Below are positions 22,031-34,630 of a stretch of DNA of 64,000 nucleotides, one piece after another. Position 1 is the stretch's first letter. The number at the start of each line of letters is the position of its first letter. The stretch comes from Combretum micranthum (taxonomy: Eukaryota; Streptophyta; Magnoliopsida; Myrtales; Combretaceae): the NCBI GenBank assembly GCA_024138025.1, contig JAMXBD010001441.1, positions 62,001 to 126,000 of the forward strand. The letters run 5' to 3'. The position numbers were made by a program, and so were the translations under genes. The notes beneath the pieces were generated by a model that saw only the letters and a list, made by a program, of their open reading frames with translations, was not told the DNA's origin and made no database searches.

Positions 22031-23617
22031 TGAATGGAAGGACCCTAGAGGGGGCCTAGTAGAGTTACCCTAAATCGTCATATCATGTGCACAACCACAA
22101 TATGAAAATTGCCTTGCAAGTCATAATTTGTAAGACTAATTAATTATCCTCTCAATGTGTTATTTATTTAATTGCTATCAAAATAATTTCTTGGATACCG
22201 AAATTTCCATAGATCACAAAGACTGTAGATAAATAGATATCCTACCAAACAATAAGATAAGGTAAACCTAAGTTTAACAAAAATATTAACTGGTGTAGTT
22301 AAGAAAGAAGACTATATTTAAGTTTTATCTCTCAACTAGGTCTAGTCTTTTGACATTTCTCATCATCTACCTATCTTGTGAATCTTGATCCTTGATATAC
22401 TTTGTGCTTAGATTCTATCCTATCCCTATTTTTAACTTGCCTACAAAAACAAACTAATAGGGAGTCAGCTATAACCAACTGAGTGAAGTATATCTTCGCT
22501 CCATACCGTTCAAACAATAACAAGCAAGTTATTAAATAAGCATATGCAATGCAGACAAGCAAATGAACAAATATGTATGGCTAATCGGTAGCCATATATA
22601 TATATATTCGAATTTACGCCCTCCAAATCAAGGGTTGGGGTACATCCACACATCAGCACCCAAACCACTAATACTTTAGGAATCAAATTTATTCAAGAAT
22701 TTTTTTCATATATATAAAATAATATACATATAACAACATCTCTTGAAGCAAGATATCCAAAGCAATGATCCCAGCGCAATCCTAGCAGATGGGCCATCTC
22801 CCTAAGATGACTTAGTTCCCATTCCCTTATTACAAGGCCCATGGTACATACTAGGCATACCACTTCGGTTCTCCTTGTTCACCGTCCTCATGAGACAATG
22901 TGGTTCATCCGTGTCAAAGTGTAGTGGTTATGACCTTCTACAATGCAATTGTAAAATGCATGCTCACTTTTGTAATTATCACGCCAATAGTTATTAAGTA
23001 TATTTATTTAGCAATCAAGCAAATATCACACTCTCAAAAAGATCACATAATTAAGCAACACTCAATGTTCCCTATAATTATAATATTTTCAATATAGATA
23101 ACAAACACAAGCAACCATGTAATATACAAATAAATAAATAATAGTGAAGGCTATTAATGTAATATAATGTTGTTTAAGAGGGTATTTTTTGTCATTAATA
23201 GACAAAATTGGACTTAAGGAAAGTGTTCATGAGGAACCAAAAGAGGAGGGCCTACACAGCTCTAAGCCGCTAGTGTACATATGAAGACCATCAGCCTTGG
23301 CAAAAATATAGCCGATGTATATCTGGTGCTGGGGTACCGACAAAATTTGAAACTGCCTATACGCTACCAGCACAAATGGGAACACCGGCATAAGGGTGCC
23401 GACGTAGAGCTTCAAGGCAACAAGATGTAGCCAGGATATAATGGAATGTCGACATATGGCCATCGGCGTTAAAAGTATACGCTGTCGGTGTATGACCGAT
23501 GTACGATGTAAAATTTTGCTTCTTCGATTTTAAATTGCCTCTATGCCACCAACTCATGTCCAGCATATATTTTCACGAAAAATAATATATTTTCTTTATG
23601 CTAGGGTTTCCTAATCT

Positions 23618-23627
23618 CTATATATAA
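23618..23627 (+). promoter_or_regulatory. TATA box of LTR H
   Basis: 'ctatatataacc' sits between a CTAGGG-rich segment and a CT-rich leader. A donor-like AG|GTAAGT follows at 23678-23685. Confidence 0.65.
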
Positions 23628-23677
23628 CCCCTAGGTCTTTTATTTATTTCTCACATCTTCTCCTAAGCATAAACCCT

Positions 23678-23685
23678 AGGTAAGT
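23678..23685 (+). promoter_or_regulatory. Possible 5' splice donor in LTR H (AG|GTAAGT)
   Basis: Perfect plant donor consensus about 55 nt after the TATA box, in 'aaaccctaggtaagtggg'. Confidence 0.45.
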
Positions 23686-25841
23686 GGGCTCTTCCCTAGT
23701 CTTTTATCAATCTCTTAGTGTGATCCTTCTATTAAAAGTTGCTTCTTTGGTTTTGAGGAATAAAGTTTATGGAGACAGTTTCGTTGGAGAACAGAACCCT
23801 AAGTTGTGTTGGTGATTTGGTTCTACAATCAAGAAGGCGTGAGATCCAAAGTTTTGGGTAAGTATGAATCCATTCAATCCTTTTGATTTTAAAGAAGAAA
23901 TCTTTTTTGATAGTTGAATTATTGTTGATTGAGAATTTTAGGTTTTGAAGGAGTTTTGGAGAAATCTGTGTTTTTGGTGATTCCATTGTCTTGTGATCCT
24001 AGAAGATAGGTGTGTGGATCTAATGTTGTAAATTTTATGATTTAGATTGTGAATACTAGGATTAGGGTTTATTTATGAATATGAAATCAAATTCTAATTT
24101 GAAATGTGTTAATGATTAAGAATTCTAGTGAAATTCGGCTTTCTAATCTTTTTAAAGGATTTGTTGATATTAAAGTTTTGAAAGCGAATACGGTACTATC
24201 TTACCTTATTTGTTATATATGCTTATAGGGTCAACATGATGAATTGACTAAATTTTATCTATCTTATAATTGTACAGTTTGTTGCTTGTGTTTAGCTTTG
24301 GTTAGTAAAGACCATGCAGAGTGTGATACTAACAAGGCACCCTAATGATCTATGTATGAGGGTGTCCCGAGTGAACTCATGCATTGAAATGATTCTAGTA
24401 GATTAGGAGTTGTGCTAGCTTAATTGTGGTACACAACGATGTGTGGAGATTACCCAACATCACTATATGTATATAAAGTATTTTATATAAAAGTTTGTTT
24501 TATTGGAATCATGAGTTACTCCGAATTTAAGACTAAATGAATATGGTTCTAAACTATGTTGTTTGCTTGATTAATCAAAGATAATAACCTGTGTTTACTG
24601 CATTAGTTTTAGGATTGTATGTGAATTGAATGTTACATGTTCATGCATATTTGTTTGTCGTATGGCACACTGGGAGTTTTTGCTCATTTCCTTATTTTTT
24701 AGGTATAAGTGAAGATGATATAGTATATGACTTATCTAGGTGTGACATATATGTTGATCATCGAGATGGCAATAGTGGACTCGACTATCCAGCTGATGAC
24801 CAGTAGATCTTGGACTCTGGAAATAGGAGAGAGAATATTGAGACTAGCTTATTGGATTTTATTTGGTTTTGATAATATGTAGTTTTAGATTTTAATAGTT
24901 TATTTTTTCAAAGAGATTATTTTTATTTGATATTTTAAAATATCCCTTTTTATGTGAGTTTTTGGTGATTATATTTTGATATAATTGGTAGATTTAGTAT
25001 TTTATAGCCTTGGCGTGTTCTTATGAAGAGAAGGACACGTGGCAAATTGTAATGCTTTTGAGTTAGGGTGTTACAAACTACAAGCATAAACTTCTCAAAA
25101 CCCATGCATGGATCATTTAATTGATATTAAAAAAATATCATACTCTAAATCTACAAGCACAAGCAGATATGAAGGTCATCAAAATATACTCACCTGTCTA
25201 TCCTTGCTTAGTTGTCATAGAAATCTATAAGAAAATCTAAAGACTAATATGTATCTGCTGAGAATTGAGATAAAAGATAGAGTCATTACTACATTGTATT
25301 TATACAAAGAATCCTATTGCATTTTTGTGTCTTAAACTCAAGTTTTAGTATATGAATAGGTATGGGAAAAACTTATCGAACATAGATTTTAATTAATGAT
25401 TTAAACTAATTATTTTGTATATTTTTCCTTATGTTATTTTAAGGGTCTGAAAGGTATCACAATGATGCCTATCTTTCTTATTTTGTGTTTGTAATTTCTT
25501 ATTTCAAGTCTAATTCCTTATTTTATGTTTATTTCATCACATTTTAGTGATGAAACTTAATTTAATTATTCTACTTTTTAATCAAAGCATATATAATTAT
25601 ATTTATTTTCATTTTGTTTGTCTTGATCTTATTTTAAGTATGTAACTTAAGTTAAGTTGATTATACCAACTAATATTTATGATTTTTATTATTCTACACT
25701 TTATATCCTTATAGTCCTATAAGTGTTGAATTTCATACCTATAGTTTCAAGATTATTTCTTAAGTTTAATTTCTTAATTACAATCTATATCATCTTGATT
25801 TTCTAATTTGTACTTAAATTACTTAAGTTTTGTTTTAGGAG

Positions 25842-25889
25842 CCTCTTCCTCCTCCTCCTCCTCCTCCTCCTTATTATTATTATTATTAT
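25842..25889. repeat. Compound microsatellite (CCT)n(TTA)n
   Basis: About nine CCT-type triplets followed by about seven TTA triplets, inside LTR G. Confidence 0.95.
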
Positions 25890-27952
25890 GTCTATAAAAG
25901 CTTATTATTGATTTTATTTAATAGAATCAAAGCTAAATTATCTTTTATTTATATAATACTTAAATCATATCAAGTTTGTGTATCAAATCTTATTTCTACG
26001 TATGATCTGAATCTTGTATTTGTTTATGAGATCATTACTAAAGTTTAATTACATATTCAATCTTCTTATTGATTGAATGATCAAATATGTTCCATTTATT
26101 AAATTTAGGTAAATTTTTTTTAAGTTTTCTTATAGGGCTGAAACTTTTATGTTAGAGGCCTAGGGTTTTCTAAGCTTTTGTTTTTCCTCGTTGATTCCAT
26201 TTTCACTCATGAATATATGTTGTGTATGATTTAAATTACATAAGCTTACCATATAATATAATATCTCTGTTCTTATTAATGATCGAAACTATGTTATAGG
26301 TTTACTTTACTTAATTCTAATTGTTTCTTTAGTTAAGTTTTACTTTATAAAACATAATGAGTGTTGATTTAATGACATTTAACCTAGGATTTAACTTGAA
26401 CTAACTTGATCTTTATGTTTCTTCTATCAAACATAGTTAATTATCTAAGTATTTTTAAAGAACATAAATCATCATTATTTCTTCTTTCTTTCCTAAGATT
26501 TGGTATATAGGAAATGATGTTATTTTCCTAAGGAATTTAGAGTAGGTGAGGTGAAATGTTTTTGGAAATGTTTATGTGTTGTTTTACAATGAAGATGAAA
26601 ATTAAAACAGATTGGTTTCATGTTTTAGGGAGTTAATAATGTGTATAAGATGAATAATTCATCATACCAGATAGATATTAATGAGTAACTAGCTAAATTA
26701 CTAACTAATATCAAACAAAATATTTGGATTAAGTTTTAAGTCCTAGATTCTATAAGAGATAGTTTACTTGATTTCTAGTGTTTTATGTTTACGTAATTGA
26801 GTAATACTAGGGTTTTTGCCTACCCGATTAAGGTTTAAGACTTTAAAAGCTAAAGTAGGGTTTGGTGTTAGATGAGTTAAAAATATTTTTGCTTTAGTAT
26901 TTTCGATATTAAAATCTTAGTTTGAATTTTATCTTCATAAATTAGACCTAATATAAGTTCTTATCGGGTATATCTCCACCTCACTAATTTATTTTTATGA
27001 TATTGTTTGCTATCTAATATACTACAAAAATATGACAATTCATTATAACCAATCAGTTGTTGCCTATACTTATCGATATCACTTGTTTTTGCGAATTATC
27101 ACTCATTTCCTAGGAGGTGACCCATCTTAATGCTTGAGCACACTTAACTTTTAGTGTTTTGAGAAGTTTCGAGTATTATACCAAAGATATCTCAATGGAT
27201 AAGGTTTTATATTTTTCTTAAATTTTTTTTCGGGTTGAAAACTAAAATCTAAAGTCTACGGGATTGGATAGATTTATGTTTTTCACCTATGCGATTAGAG
27301 TTTTTAGATCTGATAGACTAAACTAAGGTTTTAATCTATATAAGATTAAAATATTATAACTTTCATTTTTGTGAAATCAAAATTTTAATTTGAGCTTTAG
27401 AATTGTAAATTTTGATCAGTTATTGATCCATCAAGTATATTTCAATCCTAGCAATTTATCTTCAAATTTCTTTTTATTAACAAATGGACTCTTAAAATTA
27501 ATCGTATATTGTTATCAATTTTCTATTGTTTAGCATTTTTATTTATTAGATTACTATTCCTTTGACAAGAAAAATATAATATCAACAAGTCTAAATAGAC
27601 ACACTAGCATGACATAATTTTATATTATTATCATTACATACATGTAATTATGTATTTTGCAGTAAAAATTAATATAGAAACTTCTAATATTATGAAAACT
27701 TCTACGTTCGAGATTATTATAGCAAAATTTTAAAGTGGTAGGAACCTTACTTTGTGTGGTCTTGAATTGAAGAACGTATTACTACGATCACAACACTACT
27801 TCCGAAATTGAGATTGATTATAGTATATGAAAGATATGGATTTTTGAAGTTTGAAGGAACTTTTGGTTTTCTTTTTTTTTTTTTTCTGTCTTGGATGGAG
27901 ACGTTGGAACAAGATTTGATTTTATTTTTTTATCCTTCTTTTGGACAGTTTT

Positions 27953-27964
27953 ACGAGAGAGAGA

Positions 27965-27995
<31 letters not shown>

Positions 27996-27996
27996 G
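27953..27996. repeat. (GA)n microsatellite in LTR G
   Basis: A GA-rich run just downstream of the minus-strand TATA, so on the LTR's own strand it is the CT-rich leader. The short Arg/Glu-rich reading frame over it is a by-product. Confidence 0.85.
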
Positions 27997-28651
27997 AAGA
28001 AAGAGCGGACGAGAATGAGTGGCAAAATTTGGAGAAGAGGGTGAATTTATAGAAGCAATTTTTTGAATTTGTGCAATATGTTAATTTTTTGGGTTCCAGT
28101 TAACCTGCACGATAAATATTTATTCGATAATATTTTTATATGAAAATTTATATACCTACTATATTAAATATTCTAAAAACTATGATATACTTAAAATATT
28201 TAATTTAATATATGTTATTATAAATCATAATTTATTCATTAAGGGTTTAAGTTATTAATGTTTTGATATTTGATAACTTAATTAATAATTATATTGTCTT
28301 TAATTGACTTTATTTGTAAATTTATAGTATTTGTCTTTTGTTTGTATCTTTTGAATTATTTTTGGAACTTAATTTATTATCTTACTTATCATTCTTGGCT
28401 TTTAGTTTATATATCAACTATATTATTATTGTTATATCTTATTAAAAACGTTCTTTGATATAAATTTTACATATGTATATATATTTTTTATTTTTGATTT
28501 CTTCTTTTATTAACTATATTGGTAATTACTAATATTTAAATTTTAAAAAATAGGAATGATTTTTCGTACATTTACTAAAATTTCCATGAGATATTATTAT
28601 CCATCTAACAATTACCAAAATTTAAGTTGGCATATAATTTAGGGTGTTACA

Positions 28652-30064
28652 CCGAGAGCTATCCTATTAAAACCTAAACGATTACCACCTTTAACTTTCC
28701 AATTATAAATCATTCCCTAAAATATCCTAAATTGTATTCCTGTATGATATTTACAAAAAAAAAATTTACAAATTTCATCAATATTTACAAATTAATCAAC
28801 TTAATTAAATTTTACAAAGAAGTCAACTAATTTACATGTAATTAGTAATTACAATACAATATTTACAATATCACATCAACTCCAAAAAATAATATTAGAT
28901 TTTGAGTTGTGCATATGTACCTGCTATTTAGGATCAGACGATAAGTAGCTCTTTTAGAAAATATTAATTTATTGATCAGCGTTATACAAAAAAGAGGTCT
29001 TTTCACTTTAAAATTATTAAATTTTATGAATTTTATAAAAATCAATTTTTTTTATTGTGAACCCTAAATCTACTTAATTAAGTTTTTTACAATTTATGAA
29101 AATTCATATTTTCACAAAAGATTTTGAAACATAAACTAATATGTCATAAAAAAAATAAATTTAACCAATATAACAAGATTAAAGTTTCTATGAGAATCAT
29201 CAGTATCAAATATTCAAATTCTAACAAGACAAAGCTCATGTAATTATATTTATCAACATGGTTAAATAACATTATAACAAAATATTGATTTAGACTCTTA
29301 GAATTCAATGGGCCTTAACTAAATAAGTTACATCTTTTTTTACACATGTATGAATACATATTGATAATAAAAAATAATATTGAAGAAAGCATGATAATTA
29401 CCTAAAGTCTACTGTAGTCCTTACAACCTGAAACATTTATGATTAGTCAAAACAAATAAAAGAATAAATTCTTGTAAAAATACAAAAAGAAATCAAGTTA
29501 GTAAAAATTATTGAAGAATATAAAAAAAAATACAATATATTCATGAGTTATAAATCATATGCTATAATATGAAATATGCAAACGTGTGGAAAAATAATTT
29601 ATATATTTTTTATGGTCGTCTCATAGGTGCTTAAATTCGCTGTATAGGAACCAAAACTCCTGTAGTTCTTTTCATTTTATAAAAACTTTAGTTTGTGGAT
29701 AGATTTTAATCTCTAAATCTGCTAGGTTTACATTTGTTCACCATATTAATTTATTTGATGCACACTTTTTTTATGAAAATCCATCTACGTGATAAAAATG
29801 GCCTTTTATGCAATATATTCTGACAAGTCCGAAACATGACATTTATGATCCTATGATACTGATATGTTATCAAAGCTCAGGTGATCAAAAGATTGTAATT
29901 ACTATGACATATAAGGTGCAATTAAAAAATTGTTCTTAATCTCATTTATATTACGAAAACATGCAAAACGAACGCATTTATAACATTTACACAACCCAAA
30001 TAAAAAAAGTTAAGTCACATGGGTCAAAGACATTTATGATGTGCATTCAAAATGCGGATATAGG
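28652..30064. other. AT-rich sequence, probably old repeat DNA
   Basis: No gene. A phrase near 29400 ('ttacctaaagtctactgtag') resembles the interior of minus-strand Tekay-type LTRs, so a very diverged LTR is possible, but no ends were found. Confidence 0.35.
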
Positions 30065-30069
30065 GTTCG

Positions 30070-30276
30070 TCACAGACAGATGCGGGTCGGACAGGATCGA
30101 TTCCAGCTCTCCTCATCACAATTGACGGAATGGACATGCGAGAGCTTCTCTTCCCATGTCGTCTTCTTCAACTCGGTGTGGCCAAAATTACGGTGAGCGG
30201 CGACTAGGTCTGTTGCAAAGGTGTGTTTGAATTGAGTCCAAGTTGCGGGTGTCTCGGCTACCACTTCTAACCTTGT
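30070..30276 (-). pseudogene. Unrecognised coding-like fragment, 64 codons or more
   Basis: A minus-strand frame of 64 codons from an ATG at 30264, open a little further upstream, with composition unlike the surrounding AT-rich DNA (G+C-richer). It begins 'MVAETPATWTQFKHTF'. A weak resemblance of 'TWTQFKHTFATDLVAAHRNF' to gag-like segments of retroelements is an impression only. No neighbour supports a role. It adjoins repeat R2 and is most likely a relic of a mobile element. Confidence 0.3.
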
Positions 30277-30309
30277 CTGTTAAACAATGAAGGTTGGCAA
30301 AAAATAAAA

Positions 30310-30620
30310 AATAAAAACAATGATGACTACCGCACAAATGCAACAACCATGGACACGACGAAACAAATACCGAGCGTATCTCTGGTGCATTTTTTCCCTT
30401 TATTCTTCTCTTTTATTATAATTTTTATTTTATCTTCATCACAACTGTTGTTAGTCAAAAAGCTAGAAAGGATAAAACAAAGAATTTTAAAATGGTAACC
30501 TTTAGATCTATTTTATTGAAATGACAAAACAAAGAATATTGATAAGCATGCATTACTATATGAATGGGACAAATAACTAATAATGGTGTTCATGAGGAAG
30601 TTGTCTTGCTGGAGGAGACG
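30310..30620. repeat. Dispersed repeat R2, related to R1
   Basis: Matches 15852-16980, including 'cttcatcacaactgttgtt' and 'gaagttgtcttgctggaggagac', but has no hAT element at the corresponding site near 30500. It joins the Reina-like remnant at about 30620. Confidence 0.75.
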
Positions 30621-31256
30621 ACTGAAAAATCCCTCAAATATTGTTGGAGACACCGATTAACCGCCTATGATTGATAATCCATTTGTGGATGGTATGCAGT
30701 ACTCATTTTCAACTTTGTACCACTTAGAGTAAAATGTTCACTCCAAAAGCTACTAACAAAAATTTTACCCCTATACAATCATGGAAGGAATCCCATGTGG
30801 CTTTACTACTATATCAACAAATAAATCAGAAACCTTAGCTGCTATATAATTGGATGAAAGAAAACCAAAATGGGAAAATTTAGTCAATTGATCAACCACC
30901 ACCAATATCACTGGATACCCTTTCGCAATGGGTAATCCTGATGATGAAATCCATATTAACTTCTTTAATACTTTTTGAGGTAAATCTAATGGTTGAAGAA
31001 CTCCAGCTGGGGATGTGGTCAAGTATTTACTTAATTGACACACACTACACTTCTTTACAAAATTTACTACATCAGACTGCATGCCTTCCCCAAAAAAAGA
31101 AGAACTAATTCTCTTGAATTTTTTCAAAATGCCTACATGACCTCTAATAGGAGAACTATGGAAGTGGAAAATCAATGTGGGATCAAATGACAGTGAGCAG
31201 GCAAAAATAAGCGACTCCCGAAATAAAGTAAACCATCTTCCTGCTTTAAAGGCCAC
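30621..31256 (-). pseudogene. Integrase, truncated (Reina-like)
   Basis: The zinc-finger part lies around 31160-31060 ('SSFFGEGMQSDVVNFVKKCSVCQLSKY'), with its C-X2-C intact, followed by 'SPAGVLQPLDLP'. The core begins with 'WISSSGLPIAKGYPVILVVVD', where the usual MDF Asp is changed. It continues through 'HGIPSMIV' (30774) and, with frameshifts, to an 'STAYHPQ' block near 30690 and 'LQQYLRDF' near 30625. It ends there, so the last core residue and the C-terminal domain are missing. Confidence 0.8.
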
Positions 31257-31312
31257 TTAAGCTATTTTCCATCTACACAATTTTGACATAGTCTGTTATA
31301 AATAATGTCATT

Positions 31313-31869
31313 CTAAAAAAGGAACTTCAGTTCAGTAATGAAATCAAAAGATGGAACAGTTATAGCCAGATAAGTTGTATCTAACTGATGTATGCATGAT
31401 AATGCAGCAACAACTTGATTTTCTATTCCTGGCTTATATTGGATTTCATAATCATATCCAAGTAATTTCACCAAATATTGTCGTTGTTCTGGAGTTTGAA
31501 TTGTTTGGGACAAAAACTCTTCAACGCTCATTTGGTTTGTGCATATAATAAAATGATGTCATTGTCTCCACTTTTTAATCGCTTCTAGTATGGCTACTAA
31601 TTCTTGCACATATGGTCCTGCTTTCTACAATTTCAAACTCAACTTTTTGCTTGAAAAAAAAAAAAAAGAATGGGTTGAGTGCCTTGATGCAAAACTGCTC
31701 CAACTCCGACTCTTGAAGCATTTGTTTCAATAATGAATTCTTGTTGAAAATTAGGAAGTGCCAATACTGGTGTTGTCATTAAAGCTGATTTTAAAAGTTC
31801 AAAAGCTTGTTGAGCTTCTATTGTCCATACAAATGCATCTTTCCACAGCAAATTTTTAGGGGTGCAGCA
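31313..31869 (-). pseudogene. RNase H region (Reina-like)
   Basis: 'FVWTIEAQQAFELLKSALMTTPVLALP' (from 31851) is the RT-RNase H connection, then 'FIIETNASRVGVGAVLHQG', where the catalytic Asp of the usual TDAS is Asn. The C-terminal part 'TPEQRQYLVKLLGYDYEIQYKPGIENQVVAALS' is at 31531-31313. Stops separate the blocks. Confidence 0.82.
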
Positions 31870-32603
31870 ATATTAGCATATCCCTTTACAAAATGTCAAT
31901 AATAACAAGTCAAACCTAAAAATCGTCTGAATTGGTTGACGTTAAGAGGTACTAGCCAATTCTTATTTACTTCAACTTTTGCTTCATCAAGTTTTACACT
32001 CACTTGTGACTAAATGTCCGAGATAATCAATAGATGATTGAGCAAAGAACATTTACTTTGTTTAACATAAAACTCATGTTCTTTTAAACATTGCAAAACT
32101 ACTATCAAATGTTGTAAATGTTCCTCCAAAGATTTGTTGTACACTAAAATATCATCAAAAAGAAAAAACAATCACAAATTTTTGTAAAAACTTACTAAAA
32201 TTTTATTCATGGTTGCTTGAAAAATCCATGGAGCATATAATAACCTAAAGGGCGTCATAAGAAATTCGTAATGACCTTCGTGTGTTCTGAAAGCTGTCTT
32301 ATGTACATCAGATGGAAACATCCTTATTTGATGGTACTCTGCCCTTAAGTCTAGCTTTGAAAAAATTGTAGCCCCCCAAAGTTCATCTAAGAGCTCATTT
32401 ATTGTTGGAATTGGGAACTTATCCATGACTGTTGCTTGATTAATAGCTCTATAATCTACACAAAATCTCGAACTTCCATCCTTCCTCTTAACAAGGAGAA
32501 CTAGAGACGAAAATGGACTTGTACTAGGTTGTATAATACCTGATTCCAACATTTCTTCCATTAATTTTTCAATCTCAGCTTTTGGAAATGTAGATAATGA
32601 CAA
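31870..32603 (-). pseudogene. Reverse transcriptase (Reina-like), frameshifted
   Basis: Opening block '[20 protein letters not shown]', '[23 protein letters not shown]', '[15 protein letters not shown]' and '[12 protein letters not shown]' (32603-32172). The 'DDILVYNKS' active-site block follows near 32150 after a frameshift, and 'FRRFLGLTCYY' is near 31930. It is recognisable over its whole length but not translatable. Confidence 0.88.
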
Positions 32604-33301
32604 GGAAGAAAATTTACTAGTTGTAATTCATCTTTAAGATGAATATGATGTTGAACATCACAAAACAGTGGCAAAGATGAAGGAGTTGCAAAAACCTTTG
32701 AGAATCTACCCAATACTTCATCAATTTGGTTATTGTTGGTGCATTCTATGGATGAATACTCAGCCTGAGCCACCAAACTAAATATATATATATATATATA
32801 TTGGTTTGAAACAACCAATTTTTTTAATTGAGTTAGATGAAGTGGACGACTAACTAGTTGTGTGTCCCCTTTGAGTTTACACATGTGTCCATTAAGCTTA
32901 AATGACATAGTAAGCTCAGAATAATCCATAGTTATTGGTCCCATATGTGTCAGCCATTCCACCCCTAAAACCATATCTGCTCCTTTTAAAGAAAGAACAT
33001 AACAATGTACTGAAAAATAATGATTTTGAATCAAAATCTTTATCTGATGACAAAGCCCTATTCACTTTAACAATTCACCGTTTCCCACCATCACTTTGGA
33101 TCTAGGAATAGCCAAAATAGGAATTTTAAGTTTTCTTGCCACACTCTCTTATAGGAAGTTATGAGTACTTATCGTATCAACCAAAATTGATAAAGAATGT
33201 GATTTCACTTATCCATTCAAGCGAAATGTTTTATGTGCTATAATGCCAGCAATTGCATGAAAACTAATCTCCACATTGTTGTCCTCAACATCATGAACAT
33301 C
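32604..33301 (-). pseudogene. Protease and linker (Reina-like)
   Basis: Near 33170 the aspartic-protease block reads 'LVDTISTHNFL', so the catalytic D-T/S-G has lost its Gly (Ile instead). 'KGADMVLGVEWLTHMGPITMDYSELTMSF' (about 32980-32890) is the flap/C-terminal protease block typical of this lineage. An (AT)n run at 32782-32801 adds Tyr-Ile repeats to the frame. LTR C1 separates this part from gag. Confidence 0.82.
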
Positions 33302-34428
33302 TGTAAACCCCGAGAATTTTTCAGGCTAATACACGACTCTAAAATAGAAAGTATGAACTAGTTAGTAAACCTAGAATCCACTAAAAACCTAAGAATAGAT
33401 TCATAACTTGAATTTGGTTGGGTTAGGATCTAAAAACCGAATAAAGAACTTCTTTGACCCTGATTGATACCAAAAACGAGATTTTGTATCTTGAACTGAT
33501 AATTCAAGATATAATTAAAGGAAACCCAAATTTTCAAACCGTGAAACTTGTTATACAAATAGATTAAATAGAAAAGATTAAATGATTACTTTTGAACTCA
33601 ACAATGACTTGAGACTAGAACAATGAGTAGTAGTGAGCGCTCATACATAGATTTAAACCCTAAATTTAAGATTCCTAGATAGTATTAAACACCACTGATA
33701 AAATGTCATAGTAGGTATCAAAACCTAAGATATATAGATAGTTTAGCTAATATATCAAATGTGATATTAAGTAGTTAATCAACTACGCTTATAGTTGGGA
33801 AACGATAACCTAAAGATAAACCGTTAGGATTATAAATACACAATAAAAACATAAACAAATGTATAACTAAAGATCTAGACTTCAAATAAATATTTGAATC
33901 ACGCCATTGTTCTAATTAGGGTTTTCCTAAGCTATTGGAGCCTAAAACAAAAATTGACCTAATAAGCTTACAAAACCTTAATCGCGAGAGATAAAATTCT
34001 AAAAACAATTAATCGCGTAAATTTAAAACTTAAATTCGTATTATTTGATAACTTAAGCATTTTGTAGAACTCTATAAAAATATTTTTGCATGAAAAGTCT
34101 TATATATTAGCTAATTTATATCTGATTAGCTTAATAAAATGCTAGAAAATATAGACAAATAATATCTAAATATTAGTGATAGATATATGCAGGATTGGCT
34201 CAAGTTGAACAAAATGGAGGGCTTTGATTGTCTAGAAAGTTGGGAGCCGAAACTTGCTTGGAAAATCATCTAAATTGTGCATAATTTGTCAACAAGTTCA
34301 ACCCACAAACAAATCAAAACTTGCTAACTCACTTCCTCATTAATGACAGCAAAAACAACTAATGAAACAGTATTTATATGTGAAGAATTCAGATGAACTT
34401 GTCGAAGAAGACCATCCCCCTTTTCCCT

Positions 34429-34449
34429 TATATATTATATATATATATG
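34429..34449 (+). promoter_or_regulatory. TATA region of LTR C1
   Basis: (TA)-rich 'cttatatattatatatata' after a CT-rich block, at the same depth (about 1.1 kb) as the TATA repeat of C2. A second candidate, 'tatttatatg', is at 34371-34380. Confidence 0.5.
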
Positions 34450-34622
34450 TTTAAGATTCATAATGGACAAGCAAACAACTCCCACTTAAGCTCGAAATTT
34501 CCAAATCAAAACAACTCTTAAGTAGCAGTCAAAACGACCTAAAAACAGAAATCAAACCGCTCTAATCATCCCAGTTCGAATTAAAGAACAAATAGCACGA
34601 AAAAATGCTTAAATTAAGAACG

Positions 34623-34630
34623 AGGTAAGT
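34623..34630 (+). promoter_or_regulatory. Possible 5' splice donor in LTR C1 (AG|GTAAGT)
   Basis: 'gaacgaggtaagttgatg' is a perfect donor consensus. C2 has 'aaaggtaagttgag' at the equivalent place. Confidence 0.45.

Larger units (their letters stand above)
23118..25075 (+). mobile_element. Solo LTR H, 1958 bp, plus strand
   Basis: Starts 'tgtaatatac' and ends 'agggtgttaca'. Flanks AACCA (23113-23117) and AACTA (25076-25080) form a TSD with one mismatch. The LTR-G text is continuous on either side. It contains a GC-rich segment (about 23240-23530), a TATA box, a perfect splice-donor consensus and, near its end, an LTR 3' region similar in layout to C1. No coding sequence. Confidence 0.7.
22031..28651 (-). 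mobile_element. Diverged Tekay-type LTR G, minus strand, split by LTR H
   Basis: The right end is 'tagggtgttaca' (minus-strand start 'tgtaacaccct'). Internal landmarks match the other LTRs: 'cttacgccctccaa'-like text near 22614, 'actcacctgtctatcc' near 25190, and a minus-strand TATA ('tataaatt', 28044-28051) with a possible GTAAGG donor at 27745-27753. Without H it is about 4.6 kb. The left end near 22031 is a guess: the expected terminus is not clean and no TSD could be matched to CCGAG at 28652. Solo or truncated LTR. Confidence 0.5.

Noticed and set aside
22021..22035. A clean left terminus and TSD for LTR G
   Set aside because: No 5-bp match to CCGAG (28652-28656) and no standard terminus was found; the boundary is given only as approximate.
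27808..28044. Frame rich in Arg and Glu
   Set aside because: It translates a (GA)n microsatellite on the strand opposite to LTR G; there is no other coding character.
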